Source of the DNA: CAZFAP01 sp964516325
GTDB taxonomy: Bacteria > Auribacterota > JABMQX01
Direction: 5' to 3'
Length of the DNA stretch: 44,251 nucleotides
NCBI GenBank assembly: GCA_964516325.1
Contig: CAZFAP010000014.1
Coordinates: 1-44,251 of the forward strand
The position numbers and the translations under genes were made by a program. Below are positions 23,653 to 31,118 of the stretch, in pieces (position 1 is the stretch's first letter; every line of letters starts with the position of its first letter). Below the pieces are notes generated by a model, which was not told the DNA's origin, searched no databases, and saw nothing but the letters and a program-made list of their open reading frames with translations.

Positions 23653-24608
23653 TATGCGACTCCCGGTTTCTCTCGGATGATGACGCCCTTGAGGAAGGCG
23701 ATGGCTTTTTCAAGTCCTTCCCTGGCGCTCATGAGACTGTCCTCGTGCTCGATGCTCAGCGCGCCATCGTACCCCGTCATGCGGAGCGTGCTGACGAAAT
23801 CGTTCCAGAAGTCCGCTCCGTGCCCATATCCAACGGTGCGGAAAATCCAACTGCGACTCATCTCGTCGGTGTAGCTCTTGGTGTCGAGGTTGCCGTTCAC
23901 CTCCGAATTCATCGTGTAAATCTTGGTGTCCTTGGCGTGGACGTGCCAGATGGCGCCCTTGAGTGCCCGCACTGCCTTTGCCGGCTCAATGCCCTGCCAG
24001 AACAGGTGGGACGGATCGAAGTTGGCGCCAATAATGTCTCCCACGGCGGCTCTCAACTTCAACAAGGTCTCCGGGTTATAGACGACGAATCCGGGATGCA
24101 TCTCGAAGGCGATTTTGTTGATGCCGTGGTCCTTTGAATACTTCGCCATTTCGGTCCAGTGGGGTATGACCTTCTTCTCCCACTGCCACTTCAGGATTTC
24201 CAGATAGTCGGGCGGCCATGCGCAGGTTACCCAGTTGGGATACTTCGCATTCTCGGTATCGCCCGGGCACCCGGAGAAGTTGATGACGACCTCCACCCCC
24301 AGCTTCGACGCGAGCTGGACGGTCTTTTTCATGGCTTCGATGTTGGCATCGGCGTACTTCTTGTTGGGATGGAGCGGGTTGCCGTGGCAACTCAGTGCGC
24401 TGATCTCCAGTCCCTTCGACGCAATCAGGTCTTTCAGCTTCTTGATCTTGTCCGCCTTGCCGAGCAGCTCGTCGGGATTGCAGTGGGCCGTGCCGGGGTA
24501 GTTCCCGCAACCCAGCTCAACGCATTGCAGCCCCATAGCAACCGCCATATCAAGCACTTTCTCCAGAGGCTCGCTCGAAAACAAAACCGTGAAAACTCCG
24601 AGTTTCAT
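23643..24608 (-). CDS. Cytoplasmic TIM-barrel sugar phosphate isomerase/epimerase
   Basis: This 321-residue protein is of the xylose-isomerase-like TIM-barrel family. Candidate metal ligands are Glu in FEMHPGF, Asp in NFDPSHLF, His in HVHAKDTK and Glu in IEHED. It has no signal peptide, unlike the related enzyme at 1356-2324. A strong AGGAGGGATTTC ribosome site precedes the ATG. The stop overlaps the TatD-radical SAM start, so the two form an operon. Proteins with this pattern (LGVFTVLFSSEPLEKVLDMA at the start) are common in sugar catabolic loci with Gfo/Idh/MocA enzymes, one of which is about 1.5 kb away on the other strand. The substrate is not determined. Confidence 0.88.
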   Translation of the reverse strand: MKLGVFTVLFSSEPLEKVLDMAVAMGLQCVELGCGNYPGTAHCNPDELLGKADKIKKLKDLIASKGLEISALSCHGNPLHPNKKYADANIEAMKKTVQLASKLGVEVVINFSGCPGDTENAKYPNWVTCAWPPDYLEILKWQWEKKVIPHWTEMAKYSKDHGINKIAFEMHPGFVVYNPETLLKLRAAVGDIIGANFDPSHLFWQGIEPAKAVRALKGAIWHVHAKDTKIYTMNSEVNGNLDTKSYTDEMSRSWIFRTVGYGHGADFWNDFVSTLRMTGYDGALSIEHEDSLMSAREGLEKAIAFLKGVIIREKPGVAYWA

Positions 24609-25358
24609 GAAATCCCTCCTTTCCTTTCAACGCATCAGCCACGGAGTGTCAAACTTCCGCTCACGCGTCTTTCGGTTTATGCGAACCCCTGGCCCTCCCG
24701 GGAGATGCTGAATTTGCTTAGCTTGTTGTGCCACGAACCGGCGCAGCAGCCAGGGCCGAAACGGCGAGCGGAGAAGATAATACCTCAGAACCAGCCACCC
24801 CTCAAGGGAAAACCGCCACCTCTAGCTGTTTTCTCTAATGCCTTCAGGACGAGGATGTTGGCGTCGGATTCTGTGACTTGGGTGCGCCAGGGAAAGCCTG
24901 GCTGGTCTTGCAATCTGAAAGGAGGTTGTCCTGGTAATTGCTCGTTCGACAGGTAGCGAAGCGGGCGGCGAGTGGAGTGATGCGCTGCGTCGAAGCCCCG
25001 CTGAGCGAACGCGTGAGCCGTAGCGAAAGCGAACCCGATACGGCCTCGTTACGCGAAAGGAGAGTGGCCAGCCCGCCCAAGAGCGGTGAAGCCCGTTGCC
25101 GATGGCGAAGAAACGAGCGTACGCAGCCATCGGGTCTCCCGGGGTGAATGGGGACAGCGCACGCGGACAGACCAGTCGAGGAACCTGGGAGGCCCGGCGA
25201 GGCGAGGGCGATGGCCTCAACGGACGGTAGGAAGACATAACTGCCGGACGGTCTCGCCGGGAGTCGGAGGGGTTCATAGTAGCGAGGAAGCGGCTAACCC
25301 CCGCGGAGCGAAGGGACCCTACTGGAAACACGTTTGCGTAAGAGAGGAGGAAAGCCGA

Positions 25359-25532
25359 TTGGGAAAGCCTACTACGGACAGGGCGGCGTGGTGGGAGAAG
25401 AACCTGCCGCCGACACTCTCTTCCTTGAGACGGAAGCTGGGTCAAAAGGCCGAGCAGGAGCCCCGGTTTCGGTTCTATACGCTGTACGGACACATCAGCC
25501 GTACCGACACGATAGAAGCGGCGTGGGCGTAA
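25359..25532 (+). pseudogene. N-terminal stub of a group II intron reverse transcriptase
   Basis: A TTG after GAGGAGG starts a 57-residue reading frame. LPPTLSSLRRKLGQKAEQEP and RFRFYTLYGHISRTDTIEAA match the conserved N-terminal region of group II intron-encoded proteins. A stop at 25532 is followed at once by sequence leading into domain V. The reverse transcriptase palm, maturase and endonuclease regions are missing. Confidence 0.8.
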
Positions 25533-25581
25533 GCCCAGAAACACCAGGGTCTGTGCATGCCTGCGGCGAGACTTTCCAGGA

Positions 25582-25614
25582 AAGCCGGATGCGGGAAGTC
25601 CGCACGTCCGGTTT
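25582..25614 (+). ncRNA. Group II intron domain V
   Basis: The 33-base hairpin AGCCGG...GATGCGG, loop, CCGCAC...CCGGTTT has the paired CCGG arms, internal bulge and AGC triad of catalytic domain V. The terminal loop (GAAG closed by G-U) departs from GNRA. Confidence 0.8.
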
Positions 25615-25695
25615 GAGGAGGGGGAGGGCTACGGCCCTCCCTACTCCACTGTCTTCGTGGTGTCCCGCCTGAAAGTTGCCATCAGGGGGGCGGAC

Positions 25696-25740
25696 ATTTT
25701 CATCGTCTCCGGGTGAACGAAGTCTATGAGCGACTGCGGT
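25696..25740. repeat. Dispersed repeat, copy A
   Basis: A 45-base stretch (ATTTTCATCGTCTCCGGGTG... to ACTGCGGT) agrees with 38751-38795 at about 39 of 45 positions. Both copies are intergenic. Copy A lies just downstream of the intron's 3' end. Confidence 0.65.
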
Positions 25741-25856
25741 GAGTTCCTTTCGAGACGGAGGCACTGCGCCGAGGGATTTTCTCTTGTGAAGCTCGTCGTG
25801 TTATGTTATTTACCTGTGCGAACTTGCGACGGTAGCCAACGCACCCGGAGAAGACC

Positions 25857-27158
25857 ATGCGCATTCTCAAGACCTGGGCAGCTTGCGACCGACCGGCACT
25901 CCAGCGACTCCTCGGTCGCTCTGTTCTTGACCGGAAAATCGAGCAACAGGTTCGGGCCATTATTGACGAAGTGGAGCGACGAGGAGATAAAGCCCTTGCT
26001 GCCTATACCGAGCGGTTTGACCGCGTGCGCCTCACGCCAGCCGATTTCCGGGTAACCCGGGAACTCTTGAGGCGGGCCCGTCGTGGCGCCGACCGCGAGT
26101 TCGTTTCCGCATTCCGCGAAATTCGCCGCAATCTCCTATCGTTTCATCGTCGCCAAAGGCCGAAGGACTGGAGGATGGACGCCAGCGGCGGAAGCACCCT
26201 CGGCGAGCGGTGGCTGCCTCTCGAAAGAGTGGGAATCTATGTCCCGGGCGGAAAGGCGCCGCTGGTCTCGACGGTCTTGATGGGCGTCGTCCCTGCCACG
26301 GTGGCCGGCGTGAAGGAAATCGCCGTGTTCTCGCCGCCCGGTCGAGATGGAGAAATCAACCGCGTGGTCCTTGCCGCGTGTTCGATTCTCGGAGTCGAGG
26401 AGGTTTACCGAGTCGGCGGAGCTCAGGCAATCGCCGCCATGGCCCTTGGAACAAAGACGGTCCGCAACGTGGACAAGATTTTTGGCCCAGGCAATATCTA
26501 TGTGACGATGGCCAAGAAGCTCCTTTACGGCCGCGTGGGCATTGACATCCTCGCCGGCCCGAGCGAGTTATTGGTCCTCGCGGATGAAGCCGCCAACCCG
26601 ACATTCGTTGCCGCCGACCTCCTCTCGCAGGCAGAGCATGGGACAGGCGATGAAGTCTGCGTTTTGGCGACAGATTCTCTCCCTCTTGCGAAAAGGGTCC
26701 AGAGGGAGCTTGAGCGCCTGACGACTCCCGAAGAGAACGCTGCTTTCGGAAACCACACGCTTCTTTCCTCAATCACCGTCGTTGCCGCGAGGAGTCTCGA
26801 CGGGGCTGTGAAGTTCGCTAACGATTTCGCCGCGGAACACGTCGAGGTGATGGTGAAACAAGCTTCTTCCGTTGCGAAGCGGATAACGAACGCGGGTGCG
26901 GTTTTCGTGGGCGACTATTCGCCGGTTCCCGTCGGGGACTTCTACGCTGGACCGAATCACGTCCTTCCCACCGGCGGAGCGGCGCGTTTCCTTTCCGGGT
27001 TGTCGGTGCTCGATTTCATGAGAAGAGTCAGCGTGATACGCTATTCGAAAAAGTCCTTGCAAACGTCCCTCAGTGCCGTCTCGAAGATGGCGCAGGTGGA
27101 GCGTCTCCTGGGCCACGCGGAAGCGGTCCGGATTCGATTCGATAGAGGGCGAAAATGA
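25857..27158 (+). CDS. hisD: Histidinol dehydrogenase
   Basis: This 433-residue protein catalyses the last two steps of histidine synthesis, oxidising L-histidinol to histidine with two NAD. Zinc ligands are visible: Gln258 and His261 (QAEHG), Asp361 (VGDFYAGPNH) and His420 (LLGHAEAVRIR). The catalytic pair is Glu327-His328 (AAEHVEV). FGPGNIYVTMAKK and DILAGPSELLVLAD are classical signature blocks. Length is normal. GGAGAAG precedes the ATG. The stop overlaps the hisC start (ATGA), so translation is coupled. Confidence 0.97.
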   Translation: MRILKTWAACDRPALQRLLGRSVLDRKIEQQVRAIIDEVERRGDKALAAYTERFDRVRLTPADFRVTRELLRRARRGADREFVSAFREIRRNLLSFHRRQRPKDWRMDASGGSTLGERWLPLERVGIYVPGGKAPLVSTVLMGVVPATVAGVKEIAVFSPPGRDGEINRVVLAACSILGVEEVYRVGGAQAIAAMALGTKTVRNVDKIFGPGNIYVTMAKKLLYGRVGIDILAGPSELLVLADEAANPTFVAADLLSQAEHGTGDEVCVLATDSLPLAKRVQRELERLTTPEENAAFGNHTLLSSITVVAARSLDGAVKFANDFAAEHVEVMVKQASSVAKRITNAGAVFVGDYSPVPVGDFYAGPNHVLPTGGAARFLSGLSVLDFMRRVSVIRYSKKSLQTSLSAVSKMAQVERLLGHAEAVRIRFDRGRK

Positions 27159-28207
27159 GCTATCTCCGTGAGAACATCGAGCGAATGGACGGCTACACGC
27201 CCGGCTTTCAGCCGAAGGGGGAAGGCTGGATCAAGCTCAACACCAACGAAAGCGCCTTCCCTCCTTCGCCGAAGGTCATAGAGGCGCTCCGCCAGGCTGT
27301 TGACGGCAGGCTGCGTCTCTACCCCGATCCCCTCGCCGACAGAGTCAGGGAAAAGATTGGCGAAACCTATCGCGTTGACCAGGAATGCGTCATCGTGGGG
27401 AACGGCTGCGATGAGGTCTTGTCCATTGCGGCGCAGGCGTTCCTCGACGAGGGGCGGGTCATGTTGATGACGAGGCCCACCTACATCCTCTATCGAGTCC
27501 TCGGCCAGATGCAAGGCGCAAGGGTGCTTGAAGTCCCGCTCAACGATGATTTCTCTCTCCCGGAGGAATTGTTTTCGCATAAGGCGTCGCTGACGTTCAT
27601 CTCCAATCCGAATCCGCCTTCGGGAATCCTGTACGATAAGAAGGATATGGAGCGGTTGTGTCGGCAGACCGGGGGCGTCGTCGTGATTGACGAGGCATAC
27701 GTGGATTTCGCCTTGGACAATTGCCTGAGCTTGCTTGAGAAATATGACAACGCCATTATCGCTCGAAGCCTCTCCAAGTACATGGCGCTCGCTGGACTGA
27801 GAGTCGGTTTCGCAATTGCCAATAGAGATTTGATCCAGGGCATGATGAAAATCAAAGATAGCTACAACGTCAACACCCTCAGCCAGGTGGGCGCCGTTGC
27901 AGCCCTCGACGACATCGAGTATTATTCGACGAGAGCCGAGGAGGTCTGCCATGCAAGAAAGAGCCTGAGTGGCAAATTGCGCAAACTCGGCTGGAAGGTC
28001 TTCCCGTCGGAAGCGAACTTCATTTTTGCCATCCCAGCGGGAATGGAAGCCGAGAAAATGTACGACCAGCTCTTTCGGAGGAAGATTCTGGTCAGATATT
28101 TCGACGCGCCCGAAACCAGGCATGGGCTGCGAATAACAATTGGAAGCCCCGAAGAGAACCGCCGCTTGATTCAAGCTGTCCAGGCTATCACCGGAGAACA
28201 GAGATGA
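27155..28207 (+). CDS. hisC: Histidinol-phosphate aminotransferase
   Basis: The protein has 350 residues. It is a fold-type I PLP enzyme that converts imidazole acetol phosphate to histidinol phosphate. The PLP Lys is Lys208 in SLSKYMALAGLRVGFA; VIDEAYVDF (Asp179) and the N-terminal KLNTNESAFPPSP are typical. Its start overlaps the hisD stop and its stop overlaps the hisB start, both as ATGA. The order hisD-hisC-hisB is common in bacterial his operons. The enzyme's specificity for histidine rather than another amino acid is inferred from the neighbours. Confidence 0.96.
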   Translation: MSYLRENIERMDGYTPGFQPKGEGWIKLNTNESAFPPSPKVIEALRQAVDGRLRLYPDPLADRVREKIGETYRVDQECVIVGNGCDEVLSIAAQAFLDEGRVMLMTRPTYILYRVLGQMQGARVLEVPLNDDFSLPEELFSHKASLTFISNPNPPSGILYDKKDMERLCRQTGGVVVIDEAYVDFALDNCLSLLEKYDNAIIARSLSKYMALAGLRVGFAIANRDLIQGMMKIKDSYNVNTLSQVGAVAALDDIEYYSTRAEEVCHARKSLSGKLRKLGWKVFPSEANFIFAIPAGMEAEKMYDQLFRRKILVRYFDAPETRHGLRITIGSPEENRRLIQAVQAITGEQR

Positions 28208-28797
28208 CGAAGAAACGTGGCTCGGCAGTCCGCAGAAAAACAACCGAGACGAATATCGTGGTCTCGTTATGCCTCGAAGGGGCGGGCGAGGCGCGAGTCA
28301 AGACCGGGATCCCCTTCATGGACCACATGCTCGCGCTTTTTGCAAAGCATGGGCTTCTCGATCTCCGGGTTCAGGCCGCGGGCGACCTGGACGTGGACGA
28401 CCATCACCTCGTCGAGGACCTCGGCATTTGCCTCGGACAGTCCCTCACGGAAGCGCTCGGGAAGAAGCAGGGGATAAGCCGGTATGGGCATGCCGTCGTG
28501 CCAATGGATGAAGCTCTCGCGGAAGCCTCCGTTGACCTGAGCGGTCGTCCATTCCTTGTGTATGATGTGCCATGCAGGGCAAAGAAGATTAAGAGCTTCG
28601 ATGTAAGCCTTGCCGAAGAGTTCTTTCGCGCTTTGGCGTTTTCGGCGTGCATGAATTTGCACGTCACGCTTCGTTACGGGAGCAATTCCCATCACATTAT
28701 TGAGGCGGTTTTCAAGGCGGTTGCCCGGGCTGTCGGTGAAGCGGTGAGAACCGATCCGCGCATCAGAGGCGTCCTTTCCACAAAAGGACGGCTGTGA
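28204..28797 (+). CDS. hisB: Imidazoleglycerol-phosphate dehydratase
   Basis: This 197-residue monofunctional dehydratase lacks the phosphatase domain found in enterobacterial HisB. It converts imidazole glycerol phosphate to imidazole acetol phosphate, the HisC substrate. The duplicated metal-binding motifs are present: FMDHML (His41) with DDHHLVEDLG (His67, His68, Glu71), and NSHHIIEA near the end. Length is normal. The histidinol-phosphate phosphatase needed between HisC and HisD is not in the window. Confidence 0.97.
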   Translation: MTKKRGSAVRRKTTETNIVVSLCLEGAGEARVKTGIPFMDHMLALFAKHGLLDLRVQAAGDLDVDDHHLVEDLGICLGQSLTEALGKKQGISRYGHAVVPMDEALAEASVDLSGRPFLVYDVPCRAKKIKSFDVSLAEEFFRALAFSACMNLHVTLRYGSNSHHIIEAVFKAVARAVGEAVRTDPRIRGVLSTKGRL

Positions 28798-28809
28798 TTC
28801 GTTTCGTGG

Positions 28810-28827
28810 CGAAGCGTTAGCGCTTCG
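28810..28827 (+). terminator. Hairpin after hisB, possible transcription end
   Basis: CGAAGCG (28810-28816), loop TTAG, CGCTTCG (28821-28827), 12 bases after the hisB stop. No T-run follows, so termination without Rho is doubtful. Repeated GCGGTGAG motifs follow before the next gene. Confidence 0.35.
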
Positions 28828-28893
28828 GCGCAAGCACCTCGTGAGGCGGTGAGCAGTCTCTCTGCGGCGGTGAGAATCCGCTGAGGAGGAAAC

Positions 28894-29949
28894 GTGGGCA
28901 GACCTATGCTGACCAGGATAGCCGCTTTTCTGTTCGTCCTGCTTCGTGCGGTTTTTCCCGCGGCGGAGGAAGTCGCTGCAAAGCCGCGCGTGTACGCCGA
29001 CCCCAGAGGCAGATTCAGCTTTCAGCTATCCGGAGACTGGATCAAAATCGCTACCAGCGACAAGGAGGGCGTAGCCGGGTCATTTGTCCTGGCGAGAAAA
29101 ATCGGCTCCGACAGGAACATTGCCGCCGAGCTGTTCGTTTCGTTTGCCGAACCGGAGGCGCCTGTCTCTCTCGACGAGTACGTCAAGACCGAAGACCGCC
29201 GCGTCACCAATACCCCAGGTTTCAAGAAACGCGGCGACCCGGAGAAAACAACCCTCGCTGGCAGCCCCGCTCTGAAAATCAGCTATATCCTTTCCCGGCA
29301 GGATTCCCCCGGGCAGCAGCCCCCAAAGCTCGTCCGCCAATACTATGTTCAGAAAGACAAGCAGGTCTGGGGGATCACGCTCTCGGCGCTCCAGCAAGAC
29401 GAGTCTCTCCTCGCCGAGGTCGAGCGTACTGTCGTCGCCAGCTTTCAATTTTCAGTTCCCGAAGGCGCCGCGGCCCCACCTCTACAGGTCTTCAAAAAAG
29501 TGCTGGTCAGCGGCCCCAGGGGCGGCTTCTCTCTCGCGGTTCCCGAGGCGTGGCAGGTCAGTCAGAATGATGAGCAGGGCGCCTCCGTCCGGGGACCGGA
29601 TGCCGTCGTCTATGCTTTCTCGCTCGCGCATGACGATGAGAGGATTTCGGTCCAGGACATCGCCGGGCAATTTCTGAAGGAGCGGGAGAACTTGACCGGG
29701 CTGCAGGTTCTCTCGCAGCGAGCCCCGGAGGCCGCGGGTCTTGGCGGGTTCGTCGTCGAGTATCTCGGAGTAGGGGAGGGCAGGCGCTGGCACGTCCGGC
29801 TGGTCGCGGTTGCCCAGAGTCAAAAGGTCTTCTTCGTCTATTGCGTCGCCCCGGAAGAAGCGTGGGAGAGAAACAAAAACGTCCTTGGGCAGATAGAGCA
29901 AAGCTTTTCGCTGGCGAGTCCATCACCGAAACCCGAAGCGAAAGAGTAA
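28894..29949 (+). CDS. Exported protein with two PsbP/DcrB-like domains
   Basis: The protein has 351 residues. A GTG at 28894 is chosen because GAGGAGG is correctly spaced from it; the ATG at 28906 is too far. The signal peptide covers about residues 1-26. The body contains two similar halves of about 150 residues, starting at DPRGRFSFQLSGDWIKIA and GPRGGFSLAVPEAWQVSQ, each with the FSxxxPxxW entry strand and the YV(Q/A)...V(F)xV later strand of PsbP/DUF1795-like domains. No enzymatic residues are known for such domains; many act as envelope-associated helpers. It is 97 bp after hisB and is probably a separate unit. Confidence 0.7.
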   Translation: MGRPMLTRIAAFLFVLLRAVFPAAEEVAAKPRVYADPRGRFSFQLSGDWIKIATSDKEGVAGSFVLARKIGSDRNIAAELFVSFAEPEAPVSLDEYVKTEDRRVTNTPGFKKRGDPEKTTLAGSPALKISYILSRQDSPGQQPPKLVRQYYVQKDKQVWGITLSALQQDESLLAEVERTVVASFQFSVPEGAAAPPLQVFKKVLVSGPRGGFSLAVPEAWQVSQNDEQGASVRGPDAVVYAFSLAHDDERISVQDIAGQFLKERENLTGLQVLSQRAPEAAGLGGFVVEYLGVGEGRRWHVRLVAVAQSQKVFFVYCVAPEEAWERNKNVLGQIEQSFSLASPSPKPEAKE

Positions 29950-30010
29950 TTTTCATTTTCGTCCATTGTTGGTCGGTCGGTTAACAGAGCGAATGAGGGA
30001 GGTGTCCATT

Positions 30011-31048
30011 ATGTTCCACGATAGTTGCCCCGCGAATCTCAGCATCGGTTTCGTTCTCTGCGTTCTCTTCGTCTGCTGCGCCATGGTTGCTTCAGGCGCC
30101 GAGCGCAGAATCTCCGTCGAGAAAGTCAGCTACGGCGGATGGAACAACTGCTACCGAATGTCCAACGGAGAAGTCGAGCTTATCGCCACGTCCGACGTGG
30201 GACCGCGAATCATCCGATTCGGTTTCGTTGGGGGTGAGAACGAGTTCTTTGAGAACAAATCCCAGCTCGGGAAGGTCGGGGGGACTGACTGGCGAATCTA
30301 CGGCGGCCACAGGCTCTGGGTGGCCCCGGAAGCTTCGCCGCGGTCCTACTTCCCGGACAACCAGCCGGTGGAGGTCAAAATCGAAGGCGCCACCCTGAAA
30401 CTCACCGCGCCGCCTGAGCTTGATCCCTCGTTCAAGGTCAACGTATCGGTCCAGAAAGAAATTCGCGTGACCATGCATCCCGACGGGCATGTTACCCTTC
30501 TCCACGGAATCACCAACGTCGGGCTCTGGCCCGTCGAGCTGGCGCCCTGGTCTCTCAGCGTCATGCCGCCAAAAGGGAGAGCCATCGTCCCCACCCCTGA
30601 CCCGAGGCCGCATCCCCAGGCTCTTCTCCCCGTTCGCCCCATGGCAGTCTGGAGCTACACCAACCTGGCGGACCCGCGCTGGATTTGGGGCAAGAAATAC
30701 ATCGTCCTGAAGCAGGACCCCGAGCGAAGGGAGCCGCAAAAACTCGGCGTCGGAAATGAAAAGGGCTGGGCGGGCTACGCGCGCGCCGGACACCTCTTCC
30801 TCAAACTCTTCAACTACGTCGAGGGCGCAACCTACCCCGACTTCGGCTCCAACACCGAAACCTGGACCAATAGCGAAATTCTCGAACTCGAGACGCTGGG
30901 TCCCATGACCACCCTGAAGCCCGGTGAGTCCGTCCAGCACCTCGAAAACTGGTTTCTCTTCAAAGACGTTGCCGTCACCGAGGACGAATCGTCCCTTGAC
31001 GCAAACGTTCTGCCAAAAGTGAAAGAAGCCCAAAAAATCGCCCGATGA
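30011..31048 (+). CDS. Exported DUF4380 (galactose-mutarotase-like fold) protein
   Basis: This 345-residue protein has a signal peptide (about 1-32). DUF4380 features are VSYGGWNNCYRMSNGEVELI, TSDVGPRIIRFGF, WRIYGGHRLWVAPE, HGITNVGLWPVELAPWSL and KLGVGNEKGWAGY. The fold is a beta-sandwich related to sugar mutarotases and carbohydrate-binding lyases, so a carbohydrate-linked role is plausible. The start at 30011 follows GGGAGGTGTCC; two in-frame upstream starts (29966, 29993) lack such spacing. A hairpin follows the stop (CCCCGAA at 31054 pairing with TTCGGGG at 31071). Confidence 0.8.
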   Translation: MFHDSCPANLSIGFVLCVLFVCCAMVASGAERRISVEKVSYGGWNNCYRMSNGEVELIATSDVGPRIIRFGFVGGENEFFENKSQLGKVGGTDWRIYGGHRLWVAPEASPRSYFPDNQPVEVKIEGATLKLTAPPELDPSFKVNVSVQKEIRVTMHPDGHVTLLHGITNVGLWPVELAPWSLSVMPPKGRAIVPTPDPRPHPQALLPVRPMAVWSYTNLADPRWIWGKKYIVLKQDPERREPQKLGVGNEKGWAGYARAGHLFLKLFNYVEGATYPDFGSNTETWTNSEILELETLGPMTTLKPGESVQHLENWFLFKDVAVTEDESSLDANVLPKVKEAQKIAR

Positions 31049-31118
31049 TTTGTCCCCGAAGCACTTTCGTTTCGGGGCGCGTCATCGTGGGGCACACTGG
31101 CGCGTAGGAGGATCAAAC

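Larger units (their letters stand above)
24882..25649 (+). mobile_element. Group II intron with most of its reverse-transcriptase gene deleted
   Basis: The 5' end is GTGCGCCAGG at 24882, matching the group II GUGYG start. About 470 bases of structured-looking intron RNA follow, then the first 57 codons of an intron-encoded protein. A 3' part carries domain V (25582-25614: AGCCGG, GATGCGG, CCGCAC, CCGGTT) and domain VI (25622-25641: GGGAGGGC-TACG-GCCCTCCC), ending near CTACTCCAC at 25649. The domain V AGC triad is present, but its loop reads GAAG rather than GNRA. The element is about 0.77 kb against 2-3 kb for intact introns. Splicing or mobility would require a protein in trans. It sits between the isomerase and hisD genes. 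Domains I-III are judged from position and family likeness, not folded. Confidence 0.82.

Noticed and set aside
24938..25544. Several ORFs of 70-240 codons on both strands in the intron
   Set aside because: They fall in structured intron RNA; only the 25359-25532 frame matches a known protein.
27041..28243. A 400-codon minus-strand frame over the his genes
   Set aside because: Antisense to clear hisD-hisC-hisB sequence; no domain.
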